The position numbers were made by a program, and so were the translations under genes. The notes beneath the pieces are model-generated. The model did not search any database. It saw only the letters and a program-made list of their open reading frames with translations, and had not been told where the DNA came from. Positions 7,427 through 13,582 of a stretch of 13,582 nucleotides of DNA are shown here, piece after piece. How positions within the stretch are numbered: position 1 is the first letter of the stretch; each line of letters starts with the position of its first letter. This DNA comes from Actinomycetota bacterium (lineage in GTDB: Bacteria; Actinomycetota; Humimicrobiia; Humimicrobiales; Humimicrobiaceae), in contig JAQVJB010000045.1 in NCBI GenBank assembly GCA_028695395.1, forward strand, positions 1 to 13,582, written 5' to 3'.

Positions 7427-8014
7427 TTATTTTAAAATGCTCTCCACTACGGAAGAAGCATACTTGTCTATTACTGTGAAGTCATTAAAATTCTGCCCCA
7501 TATCTTTCCCCAGACCTTTACTCATAATTATAGGAAAACTTATGTCGGAGATTAATTGTGTGACTTTGCATGCAAGGTAATTTTTATCATTATTATTTGT
7601 CAGCTTTGAAATTATTTTTTTCAAAAATACACTGTTCTCATCAATAAGTTTTTCTATAAAAACGCCGGAGCTTCCTTTATTTAATATCTTATTTGCAATA
7701 ATCCATATTATTCCGGTATTCTTTGAAAGCAGCTCCATCATAGCTTTTGCCCACTCTATCAGTGTAATTTTTGTATATGAATCTTCTCCTTTTAAAATAC
7801 TGCTGATTTCATGGACTTTTTCTGCAAAATATACTTCGACTTCATTTAAAAGGTTATTTGTGGATCTGAAATAATAATTAACTGCTGAAAGATTCACATT
7901 TGCAACTTTGGAAATCTCTCTTACTGTAAATTTCACAGCGCCCTTCTGCCCGATGATTTTAAGGACTGCTTTAATTATTCTTTCTCTGGTTTCAGATTTT
8001 TCTTTTTGTATCAT
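7427..8014 (-). CDS. TetR/AcrR-family transcriptional regulator
   Basis: 195 residues, normal for the family. The N-terminal DNA-binding domain (~9-56) shows the characteristic pattern RERIIKAVLKIIGQKGAVKF, then TVREISKVANVNLSAVNYYF, the helix-turn-helix ending in the usual YYF. The C-terminal part (~60-195) is an all-helical ligand-binding and dimerisation region without recognisable specificity. It is the first gene in the direction of the MMPL operon, 298 bp upstream of it, and most likely represses that promoter. A minus-strand TATAAT lies 18 bp before the ATG, and the bases immediately before the ATG lack a Shine-Dalgarno sequence, so the mRNA may have a very short leader. Family call is firm; target and ligand are inferred or unknown. 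Confidence 0.9.
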   Translation of the reverse strand: MIQKEKSETRERIIKAVLKIIGQKGAVKFTVREISKVANVNLSAVNYYFRSTNNLLNEVEVYFAEKVHEISSILKGEDSYTKITLIEWAKAMMELLSKNTGIIWIIANKILNKGSSGVFIEKLIDENSVFLKKIISKLTNNNDKNYLACKVTQLISDISFPIIMSKGLGKDMGQNFNDFTVIDKYASSVVESILK

Positions 8015-8032
8015 ATGTATTTATTGAATCAA

Positions 8033-8038
8033 ATTATA
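8033..8038 (-). promoter_or_regulatory. Possible -10 element for tetR
   Basis: A perfect TATAAT on the minus strand, 18 bp before the tetR ATG. No good -35 is seen 16-18 bp upstream. If used, the transcript leader would be only about 12 nt. That fits the lack of a ribosome binding site. Confidence 0.35.
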
Positions 8039-8358
8039 AAAAAACTTACCATACGAATGCTGCCAGCGGTAAAATTAATAAATTATTCTTTTTTAATACC
8101 TTTGATATTAAGTTTTATTATAACAATAAATACAATTTATAATAAACAAAAGAATTTTTTAGAATTTTATAAATGTGAGCTATCTAAGCTTGTTGTTTGT
8201 ATTTAACACTTATTAAAGTAAAATACTAATAAAATATTTATTAACCTACCAGAGATTTTAAGTCACTGACAGTAAGTAATTTTTAACTAGGTTTTCACAT
8301 TTATTATAAAAAGCTGCGGGCATAACATTAAGCAGTGCAATAAATCATATTATTAGTG

Positions 8359-8364
8359 TATAAT
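8359..8364 (+). promoter_or_regulatory. Possible -10 element for the DUF5684-like gene
   Basis: TATAAT preceded by TG, about 50 bp before the ATG. The -35 region at 17 bp (TGCAAT) is a weak match. Start would be near 8371. Confidence 0.35.
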
Positions 8365-8415
8365 TTCATAGAATTTATTTTTCAATAATGTTTATTTTAT
8401 TTTTAAGGAGAAATA

Positions 8416-8805
8416 ATGAATTCTGATTATGCAATCAATGCGGGAATTATACTTCTTATCTTTTTTGTCTGGATATTTGCTTTGGCAGTAATAGCATTCT
8501 ATATAATAAGCATGTGGAAAATTTTTGTTAAGGCGGGAAAACCAGGCTGGGCTGCACTTATACCTGTTTACAGTACCCTTATTGAACTTGAAATACTGGG
8601 AAGACCGTGGTGGTTTGTACTGCTTATGATTTTTGTCCCTATAGCAAATCTTGTCATATCAATAATAATAATGCTTGATTTCGCAAGAGTATTCGGTAAA
8701 AGTGTTGCTTTTGCTTTAGGCCTTATCTTTCTTTCAGCAGTATTTATTCCGATACTTGCATTCAGTGATGACAAATACCTGGGACCGGACGCGGCACAGA
8801 TATAA
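8416..8805 (+). CDS. Small membrane protein, DUF5684-like
   Basis: 129 residues with about four membrane segments (~8-35, ~64-86, ~96-115 and a short hydrophobic stretch near 45-60). The signature is AGKPGWAALIPVYSTLIELEILGRPWWFVLLMIFVPIANLV, followed by a conserved-looking DFARVFGKS and an ending SDDKYLGP. This is the pattern of DUF5684 proteins, which are often mislabelled signal peptidase I. No Ser/Lys peptidase motif is present, so I do not assign that activity. A textbook AAGGAG (8405-8410) precedes the ATG by five bases. Function unknown. Its start is divergent from tetR and it is followed by another small membrane protein on the same strand. Confidence 0.8.
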   Translation: MNSDYAINAGIILLIFFVWIFALAVIAFYIISMWKIFVKAGKPGWAALIPVYSTLIELEILGRPWWFVLLMIFVPIANLVISIIIMLDFARVFGKSVAFALGLIFLSAVFIPILAFSDDKYLGPDAAQI

Positions 8806-8838
8806 CTGGCTTTTTTAAAATCAGGATTAATTTGCTTT

Positions 8839-8867
8839 TTTAAAAATAACAATCAATAAGGTATAAT
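8839..8867 (+). promoter_or_regulatory. Possible promoter of the DUF2905-like gene
   Basis: TTTAAA (8839-8844) and TATAAT (8862-8867) with a 17-bp spacer, ending about 48 bp before the ATG. It suggests transcription independent of the upstream DUF5684-like gene. Moderate match in AT-rich DNA. Confidence 0.4.
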
Positions 8868-8915
8868 TAACCATATTAATAATACCTTTATATTCGAATA
8901 AAAAATAAATTTGAA

Positions 8916-9161
8916 ATGAATCTGAATTTTTCAAATCTGGGAAAGATCATTATCTTTATAGGCATAGGCATTGCAATACTCGGAGCTATAATTTTTTTAA
9001 TTTCAAAAATTCCTTTTGCTGGCAGACTTCCGGGAGATATAAGCATAAAAAGAGAAAACTTCAGTTTCTATTTTCCCGTATCGACTTCAATACTAATCAG
9101 TATCATTCTGACCATTGTTATAAATGTGATTCTTTTTATTATTTTCAGAATCAGAAAATAG
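8916..9161 (+). CDS. DUF2905-like small membrane protein
   Basis: 81 residues with two TM segments (~9-30 and ~54-78) around a short conserved loop. The family signature is clear: GKIIIFIGIGIAILGAI, then KIPFAGRLPGDISIKRENFSFYFP, then TSILISIILT. The GRLPGDI-x-I-x-R-x-N-F-x-F-YFP loop is the DUF2905 hallmark. Length matches the family. Function is unknown. There is no Shine-Dalgarno sequence before the ATG, but the signature leaves no doubt that the frame is real. The stop lies 3 bp from the oadB stop on the opposite strand. Confidence 0.85.
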   Translation: MNLNFSNLGKIIIFIGIGIAILGAIIFLISKIPFAGRLPGDISIKRENFSFYFPVSTSILISIILTIVINVILFIIFRIRK

Positions 9162-9164
9162 CTA

Positions 9165-10301
9165 TTATGTAAGTAATGCCAGTAGCACCCCTGCTGCTAC
9201 AGCAGAACCGATAACACCGGCAACATTTGGTCCCATCGCATGCATCAGAAGAAAGTTGCTTGGACTTTCCTGAAGTCCGAATTTATTAACTGTTCTTGCA
9301 GCCATAGGAACAGCAGAAACTCCGGCAGCACCAATCAGGGGATTGATTTTATCTTTTGATAATTTATTCATTAGCTTTGCAAGCACAATACCTGAAGCAG
9401 TCCCGATTGCAAAAGCAAATAATCCGAGTAGTATAATCCCAAGTGTTTCAACTTTTAAGAACTTGTCAGCCTGAAGCTTTGAACCGACTGATAAGCCAAG
9501 CAATATGGTGACAATGTTCATAAGTTCGTTCTGGGCAGTTTTTGAAAGCCTGTCAGCCATACCACATTCTTTTAAAAGATTGCCGAACATAAGCATCCCT
9601 ATAAGAGGTGTCGCATCCGGCAAAAATATTATGCACAAAACAAACATCAATATCGGAAATATTATCTTCTCCCTTTTTGAAACATATCTTAGCTGCTTCA
9701 TCTCTATTTTTCTCTCAGTCTTGTTTGTAAGAGCTTTCATTATGGGAGGCTGGATTATGGGAACAAGAGCCATATAGGAATATGCTGCAACAGCAATCGC
9801 TCCAAGAAGCTGAGGAGATAATTTTGATGCAAGAAAAATCGCTGTCGGCCCGTCTGCTCCCCCTATTATCCCGATGGAAGCGGCATCGTTTAAGCTGAAC
9901 TCAAAACCAAGATATTTTGTAAGCAGCAATGCTCCAAAAAAAGTTGAAAATATGCCGAATTGTGCTGCTGCCCCTAACAGTGCTGTTTTAGGGTTTGCTA
10001 TCAAAGGACCGAAATCAGTCATTGCCCCTATCCCGAGAAAAATCAAAAGAGGGAAAATGGATGTCTGTACTCCAAAATCATAAATCATTCCAAGAAAACC
10101 GGTAGTAGCGATTTCAGCAACAGGTATATTTGCAAGAATTCCTCCAAAACCTATAGGTATAAGCAAAAGAGGTTCAAAACCTTTTCTTATGCCGAGCCAT
10201 ATCAGAAGAAGTCCGACTACTATCATTGCCGCCTGTCCGATAGAAAAATTGGCAAGCCCTGTTGACTTCCATATTGTATATAAAGAATCTAGAACATTCA
10301 C
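9165..10301 (-). CDS. oadB: Na+-translocating decarboxylase beta subunit
   Basis: The membrane carboxybiotin decarboxylase and Na+ pump of the oxaloacetate/methylmalonyl-CoA/glutaconyl-CoA decarboxylase family. It decarboxylates carboxybiotin and exports Na+. 378 residues, about nine or more TMs. Diagnostic motifs are GGADGPTAIFLASKL (D150, matching the conserved Na+-linked Asp of Klebsiella OadB), AAYSYMALVPIIQPPIM (172-188), GAAGVSAVPMAARTVNKFG (324-342) and NFLLMHAMGPNVAGVIGSAVAAG (349-371). The start is GTG with AAAGGA at the proper distance. A 108-bp gap separates it from oadA, larger than the other spacings in the operon. The beta subunits of the three decarboxylase types are too similar to tell substrate; the neighbouring HMGL-type alpha subunit favours an oxaloacetate-type enzyme. 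Confidence 0.93.
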   Translation of the reverse strand: MNVLDSLYTIWKSTGLANFSIGQAAMIVVGLLLIWLGIRKGFEPLLLIPIGFGGILANIPVAEIATTGFLGMIYDFGVQTSIFPLLIFLGIGAMTDFGPLIANPKTALLGAAAQFGIFSTFFGALLLTKYLGFEFSLNDAASIGIIGGADGPTAIFLASKLSPQLLGAIAVAAYSYMALVPIIQPPIMKALTNKTERKIEMKQLRYVSKREKIIFPILMFVLCIIFLPDATPLIGMLMFGNLLKECGMADRLSKTAQNELMNIVTILLGLSVGSKLQADKFLKVETLGIILLGLFAFAIGTASGIVLAKLMNKLSKDKINPLIGAAGVSAVPMAARTVNKFGLQESPSNFLLMHAMGPNVAGVIGSAVAAGVLLALLT

Positions 10302-10409
10302 TGATATTCCTTTTATATGATATTTACATATTCATTTTTTAATATTCGATTGAATATATTAACTTACATGATATTTGCGTACTCTTTACCTAAAGTTACG
10401 CTACCCCAT

Positions 10410-12206
10410 CTATCTGATATGAATCAAATCCTGGCCCACGTCTACTTTCTGCCCCAAAGCTACCGGGATTGAAGAAATCGTCCCATCTATTGCTGATTTT
10501 ATTTCAGTTTCCATTTTCATGGACTCCAGTATCATAACTACGTCTCCTTCAGAAATAACATCGCCGACTTTCACCAGTATGTTGAAGACCGAGCCGGGTA
10601 TGGGGGCTTTTATTATAACAGCATCAGCTGTATCCAGTTTTTCTGTATCCGGAATATGCTGAGACTGTTCAATACCTTTTTTCACAGAAAAATTAAATTT
10701 TTTTCCATTGACAATCGCAGTATCACCGTCAAATGTAACAGAGTATTTTTTATTGTTAATATTTACGGTATAAGCATCTATCTCCGACTCGACAGGTTCT
10801 TTTTCCTTTTTGCGGACCATCACTTTGCCTTCTCCTTTAAGGAATGCTATACCTTTTTCCTTACACGTTCCTGCAATAAAAATATTCTCATCTGTAATTT
10901 CCAAGCCATTTTCCGAAAGCATTTTTTTGGAAGCCTCAACTCCCTTTTCAGGGTCTCTTTCATCAATATCAAGAGGACTTTCAGTTGTTTTGTACAGGCC
11001 CAGCTGCTTTGATGCTATTTCTACAATTTCCGGGTCCGGCGCAACAGGGGTCTTACCAAGATAACCAAGGATCATTTTTCCATATCCTTCAGCTATTTTT
11101 TTCCAGTTGCCAAACATAACATTATTAAAAGCCTGCTGGAAATAAAACTGGGAAACCGGCGTGACGCTTGTACCGAATCCACCCTTTTTTACTACCTCGC
11201 CCATTGCTGCAATGATATCTGTGAATTTATCCATTATATTATTGTCTCTCATCATCTGGGTGTTTGCAGTAAGTGCTCCTCCGGGCATAGGAGAGAAAGG
11301 AATAAGAGGCTCTACTTTCTGAGCTTCCGGAGGGAAGAAATAGTCTTTCATGCACTCTTTGAAAACCATCTCAGCTTTCAATATTTTATCTATATTTATG
11401 CCAAGGTCATATTCTGTTCCCTTTAAGGCGTGCCACATGGTAACTATATCAGCATGGGAAGTTCCGCCTGATACCGGCGCCATCGTAAGGTCTATCCCAT
11501 CTGCTCCGGCATCAAGAGCAGCTTTATGGCAGATAACGCTGCAGCCAGCTGTTTCATGGGTGTGAAATCTTATATGCGTACCGGCAGGAAGCATTTTTCT
11601 GGCCACTTTTATAGTTTTATAAACCGTTGAAGGAGTTGATGTGCCTGAAGCATCTTTAAAGCAAACAGAATGAAAAGGTATTCCTGCATCCAGAATATTT
11701 CTCAAAACATTTGCATAGAATTTGGGATCATGCGCTCCCCTGCTTCCGGGTGGAAGGGCCATCATCGTAATAGCTATTTCATGCTCAAGACCGGCATCAA
11801 GTATGCATTGCCCGCTATAGATCAGATTATTCACGTCATTTAAAGCATCGAAATTCCTGATTTTTGTCATGCCATGTTTTTTAAAGAGCTGCGCATGCAG
11901 TTTTATCATATCCCTGGGCTGTGAATCCAGGCCTACTACATTGACTCCCCTTGCAAGTGTCTGAAGACTTGCATCGGGACCGGCAGCTTTCCTGAATGCT
12001 TCCATCGTCTCAAAAGCATTTTCATTGCAATAAAAGAATAGGGATTGAAACATAGCTCCCCCGCCAGCTTCAAAACTGGTAATCCCGGCTTCTTTTGCCG
12101 CTTCAATCGCTGGAAGATAATCTTTTCTTAAAACTCTGGCGCCAAATACAGACTGAAAACCGTCTCTAAATGAAAGGTCCACAACTTTTATTATTTTTTT
12201 TGCCAC
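10410..12206 (-). CDS. oadA: Biotin-dependent carboxyltransferase/decarboxylase alpha subunit (OadA-like)
   Basis: 598 residues. It transfers CO2 from a keto acid to its own biotin, which then swings to OadB. Domains: HMGL-like TIM barrel (~5-275), PYC_OADA conserved region (~290-465), linker, and C-terminal biotinyl domain (~527-598) with ESMKMETE; K564 is the biotinylated lysine. Metal and catalytic residues expected in the family are present: D10, R14-D15 and Q18 (DLSFRDGFQS), R86 (ARGVN), K184 (VCFKDASGTSTP, the carbamylated lysine), H215 and H217 (FHTHETAG) and T313 (MPGGALT). Several surrounding motifs differ from classical OadA (see findings), so the exact substrate is less certain. 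The start is GTG, 17 bp after the oadG stop, behind a weak GGGG tract. It is flanked by oadG and oadB. Confidence 0.9.
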   Translation of the reverse strand: MAKKIIKVVDLSFRDGFQSVFGARVLRKDYLPAIEAAKEAGITSFEAGGGAMFQSLFFYCNENAFETMEAFRKAAGPDASLQTLARGVNVVGLDSQPRDMIKLHAQLFKKHGMTKIRNFDALNDVNNLIYSGQCILDAGLEHEIAITMMALPPGSRGAHDPKFYANVLRNILDAGIPFHSVCFKDASGTSTPSTVYKTIKVARKMLPAGTHIRFHTHETAGCSVICHKAALDAGADGIDLTMAPVSGGTSHADIVTMWHALKGTEYDLGINIDKILKAEMVFKECMKDYFFPPEAQKVEPLIPFSPMPGGALTANTQMMRDNNIMDKFTDIIAAMGEVVKKGGFGTSVTPVSQFYFQQAFNNVMFGNWKKIAEGYGKMILGYLGKTPVAPDPEIVEIASKQLGLYKTTESPLDIDERDPEKGVEASKKMLSENGLEITDENIFIAGTCKEKGIAFLKGEGKVMVRKKEKEPVESEIDAYTVNINNKKYSVTFDGDTAIVNGKKFNFSVKKGIEQSQHIPDTEKLDTADAVIIKAPIPGSVFNILVKVGDVISEGDVVMILESMKMETEIKSAIDGTISSIPVALGQKVDVGQDLIHIR

Positions 12207-12223
12207 TTTTAAACCCCGCTAAT

Positions 12224-12442
12224 TTATTTTAGCTTAAATTTTTTAATAGCTGCCATGGCAACTGCCACTTCTTCAGGCGTTGCTTCACGGCTGCCCCCTA
12301 TTTCCGTAGAAGAACTTTGATTTTCTATCGGTAGATATTTAATAAAATATTTAGATGCATACATTATGGCTACAAGTATTGCCAGGAACAAAAAAACTGT
12401 CCCTATGCCTATGATCATAATGATAAATCCCTCTGTCAGCAT
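12224..12442 (-). CDS. oadG: Na+-translocating decarboxylase gamma subunit
   Basis: 72 residues: one N-terminal TM (~8-30) in MLTEGFIIMIIGIGTVFLFLAIL, the typical E-G-x5-G-x-G-x-VFxFL pattern of OadG. A short polar linker and a C-terminal EEVAVAMAAIKKF helix follow, which in the family holds the alpha and beta subunits together. It overlaps the end of birA by 7 bp (the ATG lies within ATGCTGA). A strong AGGGG sits seven bases upstream inside birA. A downstream Met at residue 9 is possible, but the family pattern begins before it. Confidence 0.85.
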   Translation of the reverse strand: MLTEGFIIMIIGIGTVFLFLAILVAIMYASKYFIKYLPIENQSSSTEIGGSREATPEEVAVAMAAIKKFKLK

Positions 12443-13164
12443 AATATATCCCCTATATTTATAATCTCTTCCTTATCATTACAATTTAAAACAAGCTGGC
12501 CTTTATTGTCTATATCTTTTGCTATCCCGCAATATTCTTTATCAGAAACAACTACCCGCACTTTTTTGCCCAGAACCATGCTGAGCATCTTATATTCTTC
12601 TTCGATTAAAGAAAATCCCTGCTCTAAAAACTTATTATATTCTAAAAAAAATTCATTTAGAAAAAAATCCAGAAATTCGTCCTTATTTATTTTCACACCT
12701 GTCAAAATGTTGAGTGAAGTCGCAGGCTGATTTATTTTTTTTATTGTTTTTTCATTCATGTTTAAATTTACACCTATACCTATTATAATACCCTGCACAC
12801 AATCACCCTTTATTACCGCTTCTGTTAATATTCCCGCAATCTTTCTTCCGTCTGCCCTTAAATCATTTGGCCATTTTATTTCAGTATCTAAATTGTACTT
12901 TTTTTTAAAGACCCTGGATAATATGACTGCCGCATAATGTACAAGCGTGTTTATCCCGGATATATCGCTGGAATTTATTTGTGGTTTTAAAACAAGCGAA
13001 ACAAGAAGATTATTTTTTTCTGAAAACCAGCTTCGTCCGTTTCTGCCTTTTCCTTTTGTCTGCACATCAGCGATTATTACAGTTTTATTTTGTATGTGTT
13101 CGATATTTTTAACTGCATAATCATTTGTGGATTCTATTTCAGAAAAATAAATCTTTTTAATCAT
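12436..13164 (-). CDS. birA: Biotin--protein ligase (class I, no DNA-binding domain)
   Basis: 242 residues. It attaches biotin, via biotinyl-AMP, to the acceptor lysine of carrier domains such as that of OadA. The ligase core is intact: ESTND (11-15), the biotinyl-AMP loop GKGRNGRSW (38-46), KWPNDLRADGRKIAGIL (97-113, including the catalytic K108 region) and GIGVNLN (129-135). A short C-terminal SH3-like domain (~196-242) follows. It starts directly at the ligase core with KIYFSEIESTND, so the N-terminal winged-helix domain that makes E. coli BirA a repressor is absent. It is the first gene of the decarboxylase operon, overlapping oadG. No strong Shine-Dalgarno sequence precedes the ATG. Confidence 0.93.
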   Translation of the reverse strand: MIKKIYFSEIESTNDYAVKNIEHIQNKTVIIADVQTKGKGRNGRSWFSEKNNLLVSLVLKPQINSSDISGINTLVHYAAVILSRVFKKKYNLDTEIKWPNDLRADGRKIAGILTEAVIKGDCVQGIIIGIGVNLNMNEKTIKKINQPATSLNILTGVKINKDEFLDFFLNEFFLEYNKFLEQGFSLIEEEYKMLSMVLGKKVRVVVSDKEYCGIAKDIDNKGQLVLNCNDKEEIINIGDILC

Positions 13165-13193
13165 ATATCCGAATAAAAATTTTATTTGCCAGG

Positions 13194-13211
13194 CTATAAA
13201 ATTATTTATAG
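13194..13211 (-). repeat. AU-rich hairpin in the birA leader
   Basis: A perfect 7-bp inverted repeat (CTATAAA / TTTATAG) with a four-base loop, about 30 nt before the birA ATG. The stop codon of the possible leader ORF sits in its loop. There is no U-tract, so it is not a terminator. Confidence 0.35.
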
Positions 13212-13288
13212 AAATTTTTAGATAGCTCTAAGTCAAAGACCCTGATTTCAAGAATTCTAATAAATAATAGATTAGCGCATATAAACAC
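13202..13288 (-). CDS. Possible 28-codon leader ORF upstream of birA
   Basis: A GTG-initiated frame of 28 codons, beginning FICANLLFIRIL after the start residue and ending FYK-stop. It is preceded by GAGGGGGAA, the most ribosome-binding-site-like tract in this gap, with GAGG five bases from the GTG. It lies a plausible ~17 nt after the predicted transcription start. It resembles no family I know and no attenuation-type run of one codon is visible. An alternative reading of the same tract is an ATG at 13279-13281 followed at once by CGC TAA. It may be a chance frame. Confidence 0.25.
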   Translation of the reverse strand: MFICANLLFIRILEIRVFDLELSKNFYK

Positions 13289-13302
13289 TTCCCCCTCTTT
13301 TA

Positions 13303-13320
13303 TTGTAATTGATTTTACAA
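13303..13320. promoter_or_regulatory. Palindrome TTGTAA-N6-TTACAA overlapping the birA promoter
   Basis: A perfect 6-bp inverted repeat with a 6-bp spacer that covers the -10 (13312-13317) and the expected start near 13305. This is where a repressor would act. The half-sites match the outer ends of E. coli-type biotin operators, but the spacing is far shorter and the local BirA has no DNA-binding domain, so the binding protein is unknown. Confidence 0.4.
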
Positions 13321-13339
13321 AAATATATATAATTATCAA
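13312..13339 (-). promoter_or_regulatory. Sigma70-type promoter of the birA-oadGAB operon
   Basis: Minus strand TTGATA (13334-13339) and TAAAAT (13312-13317), each 5/6 to consensus, with a 16-bp spacer. Expected start near 13305, giving a leader of about 140 nt before birA. No terminator is seen between here and birA. Confidence 0.55.
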
Positions 13340-13582
13340 CTTTTTTAATATATTTTGATCTGAGACATGCCCGGTTTCCTAAATAATTTATTAATTGAAG
13401 ATAATGCTAATATCACAGACAAAAGCAGGAAAGAATCAAAATAAATATCGATTAGCTGATAAGACCCTATCTTTGCATTAGCTCTTGAAATCTAAATTTT
13501 AATATGTAAAATAACATGGGAATTAATATTAACAAAATAAAAAATTTTTTTATAAATATAAATAAATGATTACTTATAAAGA

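Larger units (their letters stand above)
8015..8415. other. 401-bp divergent intergenic region between tetR and the DUF5684-like gene
   Basis: This is very AT-rich DNA with start regions for genes reading both ways. I see the tetR -10 (TATAAT, minus strand, 8033-8038) and a plus-strand TATAAT at 8359-8364 ahead of the DUF5684-like gene. An open frame at 8006-8206 on the plus strand overlaps the tetR start, lacks a ribosome binding site and resembles no family, so I do not call it. No structured RNA is evident. Confidence 0.5.
13165..13582. other. 418-bp region upstream of birA
   Basis: No conserved gene or structured RNA family is recognisable. The part nearest birA holds a minus-strand promoter (13312-13339), a palindrome overlapping its -10, a possible 28-codon ORF and an AU-rich hairpin, each listed separately. 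From about 13340 to the window end I see only AT-rich DNA with short ATTAGC repeats (around 13271, 13453 and 13479) and stops in all frames. Confidence 0.5.

Noticed and set aside
8006..8206. Plus-strand 66-codon frame overlapping the tetR start
   Set aside because: It lacks a ribosome binding site, overlaps the tetR 5' end and promoter, and its hydrophobic, AT-driven composition matches no family.
8416..8805. Signal peptidase I
   Set aside because: Relatives are often given this name, but no catalytic Ser/Lys motif or peptidase domain is visible in the 129 residues.
10342..10357. Terminator or attenuator between oadA and oadB
   Set aside because: ATATTC-GATT-GAATAT is a weak AT-rich stem and the downstream minus-strand bases are A-rich, not T-rich.
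13205..13236. Second birA promoter with TTGACT and TATAAA
   Set aside because: The spacer is 20 bp, too long for a sigma70 promoter, and the promoter at 13312-13339 is better.
13303..13320. Classical BirA biotin operator
   Set aside because: The half-sites TTGTAA/TTACAA match, but the spacer is 6 bp rather than the roughly 14-16 bp needed, the inner bases are missing, and this BirA has no DNA-binding domain.

Overview
The window is AT-rich bacterial chromosome (roughly two thirds A+T by eye) carrying eleven recognisable protein genes, nine on the minus strand and two small ones on the plus strand. A Na+-pumping biotin-dependent decarboxylase points to an anaerobic, fermentative lifestyle. 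A complete apolipoprotein N-acyltransferase (Lnt) points to triacylated lipoproteins, as in diderm bacteria or some actinobacteria. I cannot place the organism more precisely from sequence alone. I see no tRNA, rRNA, CRISPR array, insertion sequence or phage gene.

Layout, right to left in the direction of minus-strand transcription. (1) 13164-9165 is an energy-conservation operon: birA (biotin protein ligase, catalytic core only), oadG, oadA and oadB. birA and oadG overlap by 7 bp. The decarboxylase removes CO2 from a keto acid via the biotin on OadA, and OadB couples this to Na+ export. BirA supplies the biotinylation. Upstream of birA (13202-13339) is a good promoter whose -10 lies inside a palindrome, followed by a purine-rich ribosome-binding-site-like tract and a possible 28-codon leader ORF. 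(2) 8416-9161, plus strand: two small membrane proteins of uncharacterised families (DUF5684-like and DUF2905-like). The second ends 3 bp from the end of oadB. (3) 8014-3173 is a transport module: a TetR-type regulator, a 12-TM MMPL/RND transporter, and a membrane-anchored coiled-coil protein with L-x-x-G heptads resembling the extracytoplasmic part of YhgE/Pip proteins. The 298-bp gap between tetR and the transporter gene holds a strong sigma70-type promoter (TTGACA-17-TATCAT), two related operator-like sites at and downstream of the -10, and a degenerate array of 20-bp AT-rich repeats upstream of the -35. (4) 2869-31: lnt followed after 1 bp by an acyltransferase-3 family membrane protein, probably with its own promoter in the 303-bp gap upstream.

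Together the left half looks like an envelope-lipid module: a regulated exporter with a periplasmic partner, plus N-acylation and O-acylation enzymes. The right half is a self-contained Na+-decarboxylase cassette. Nothing here is plainly a new system. The most original signals are the 20-bp repeat array with operators before the transporter, the structured birA leader, the divergent active-site motifs of OadA, and the split between MMPL pump and heptad-repeat partner.
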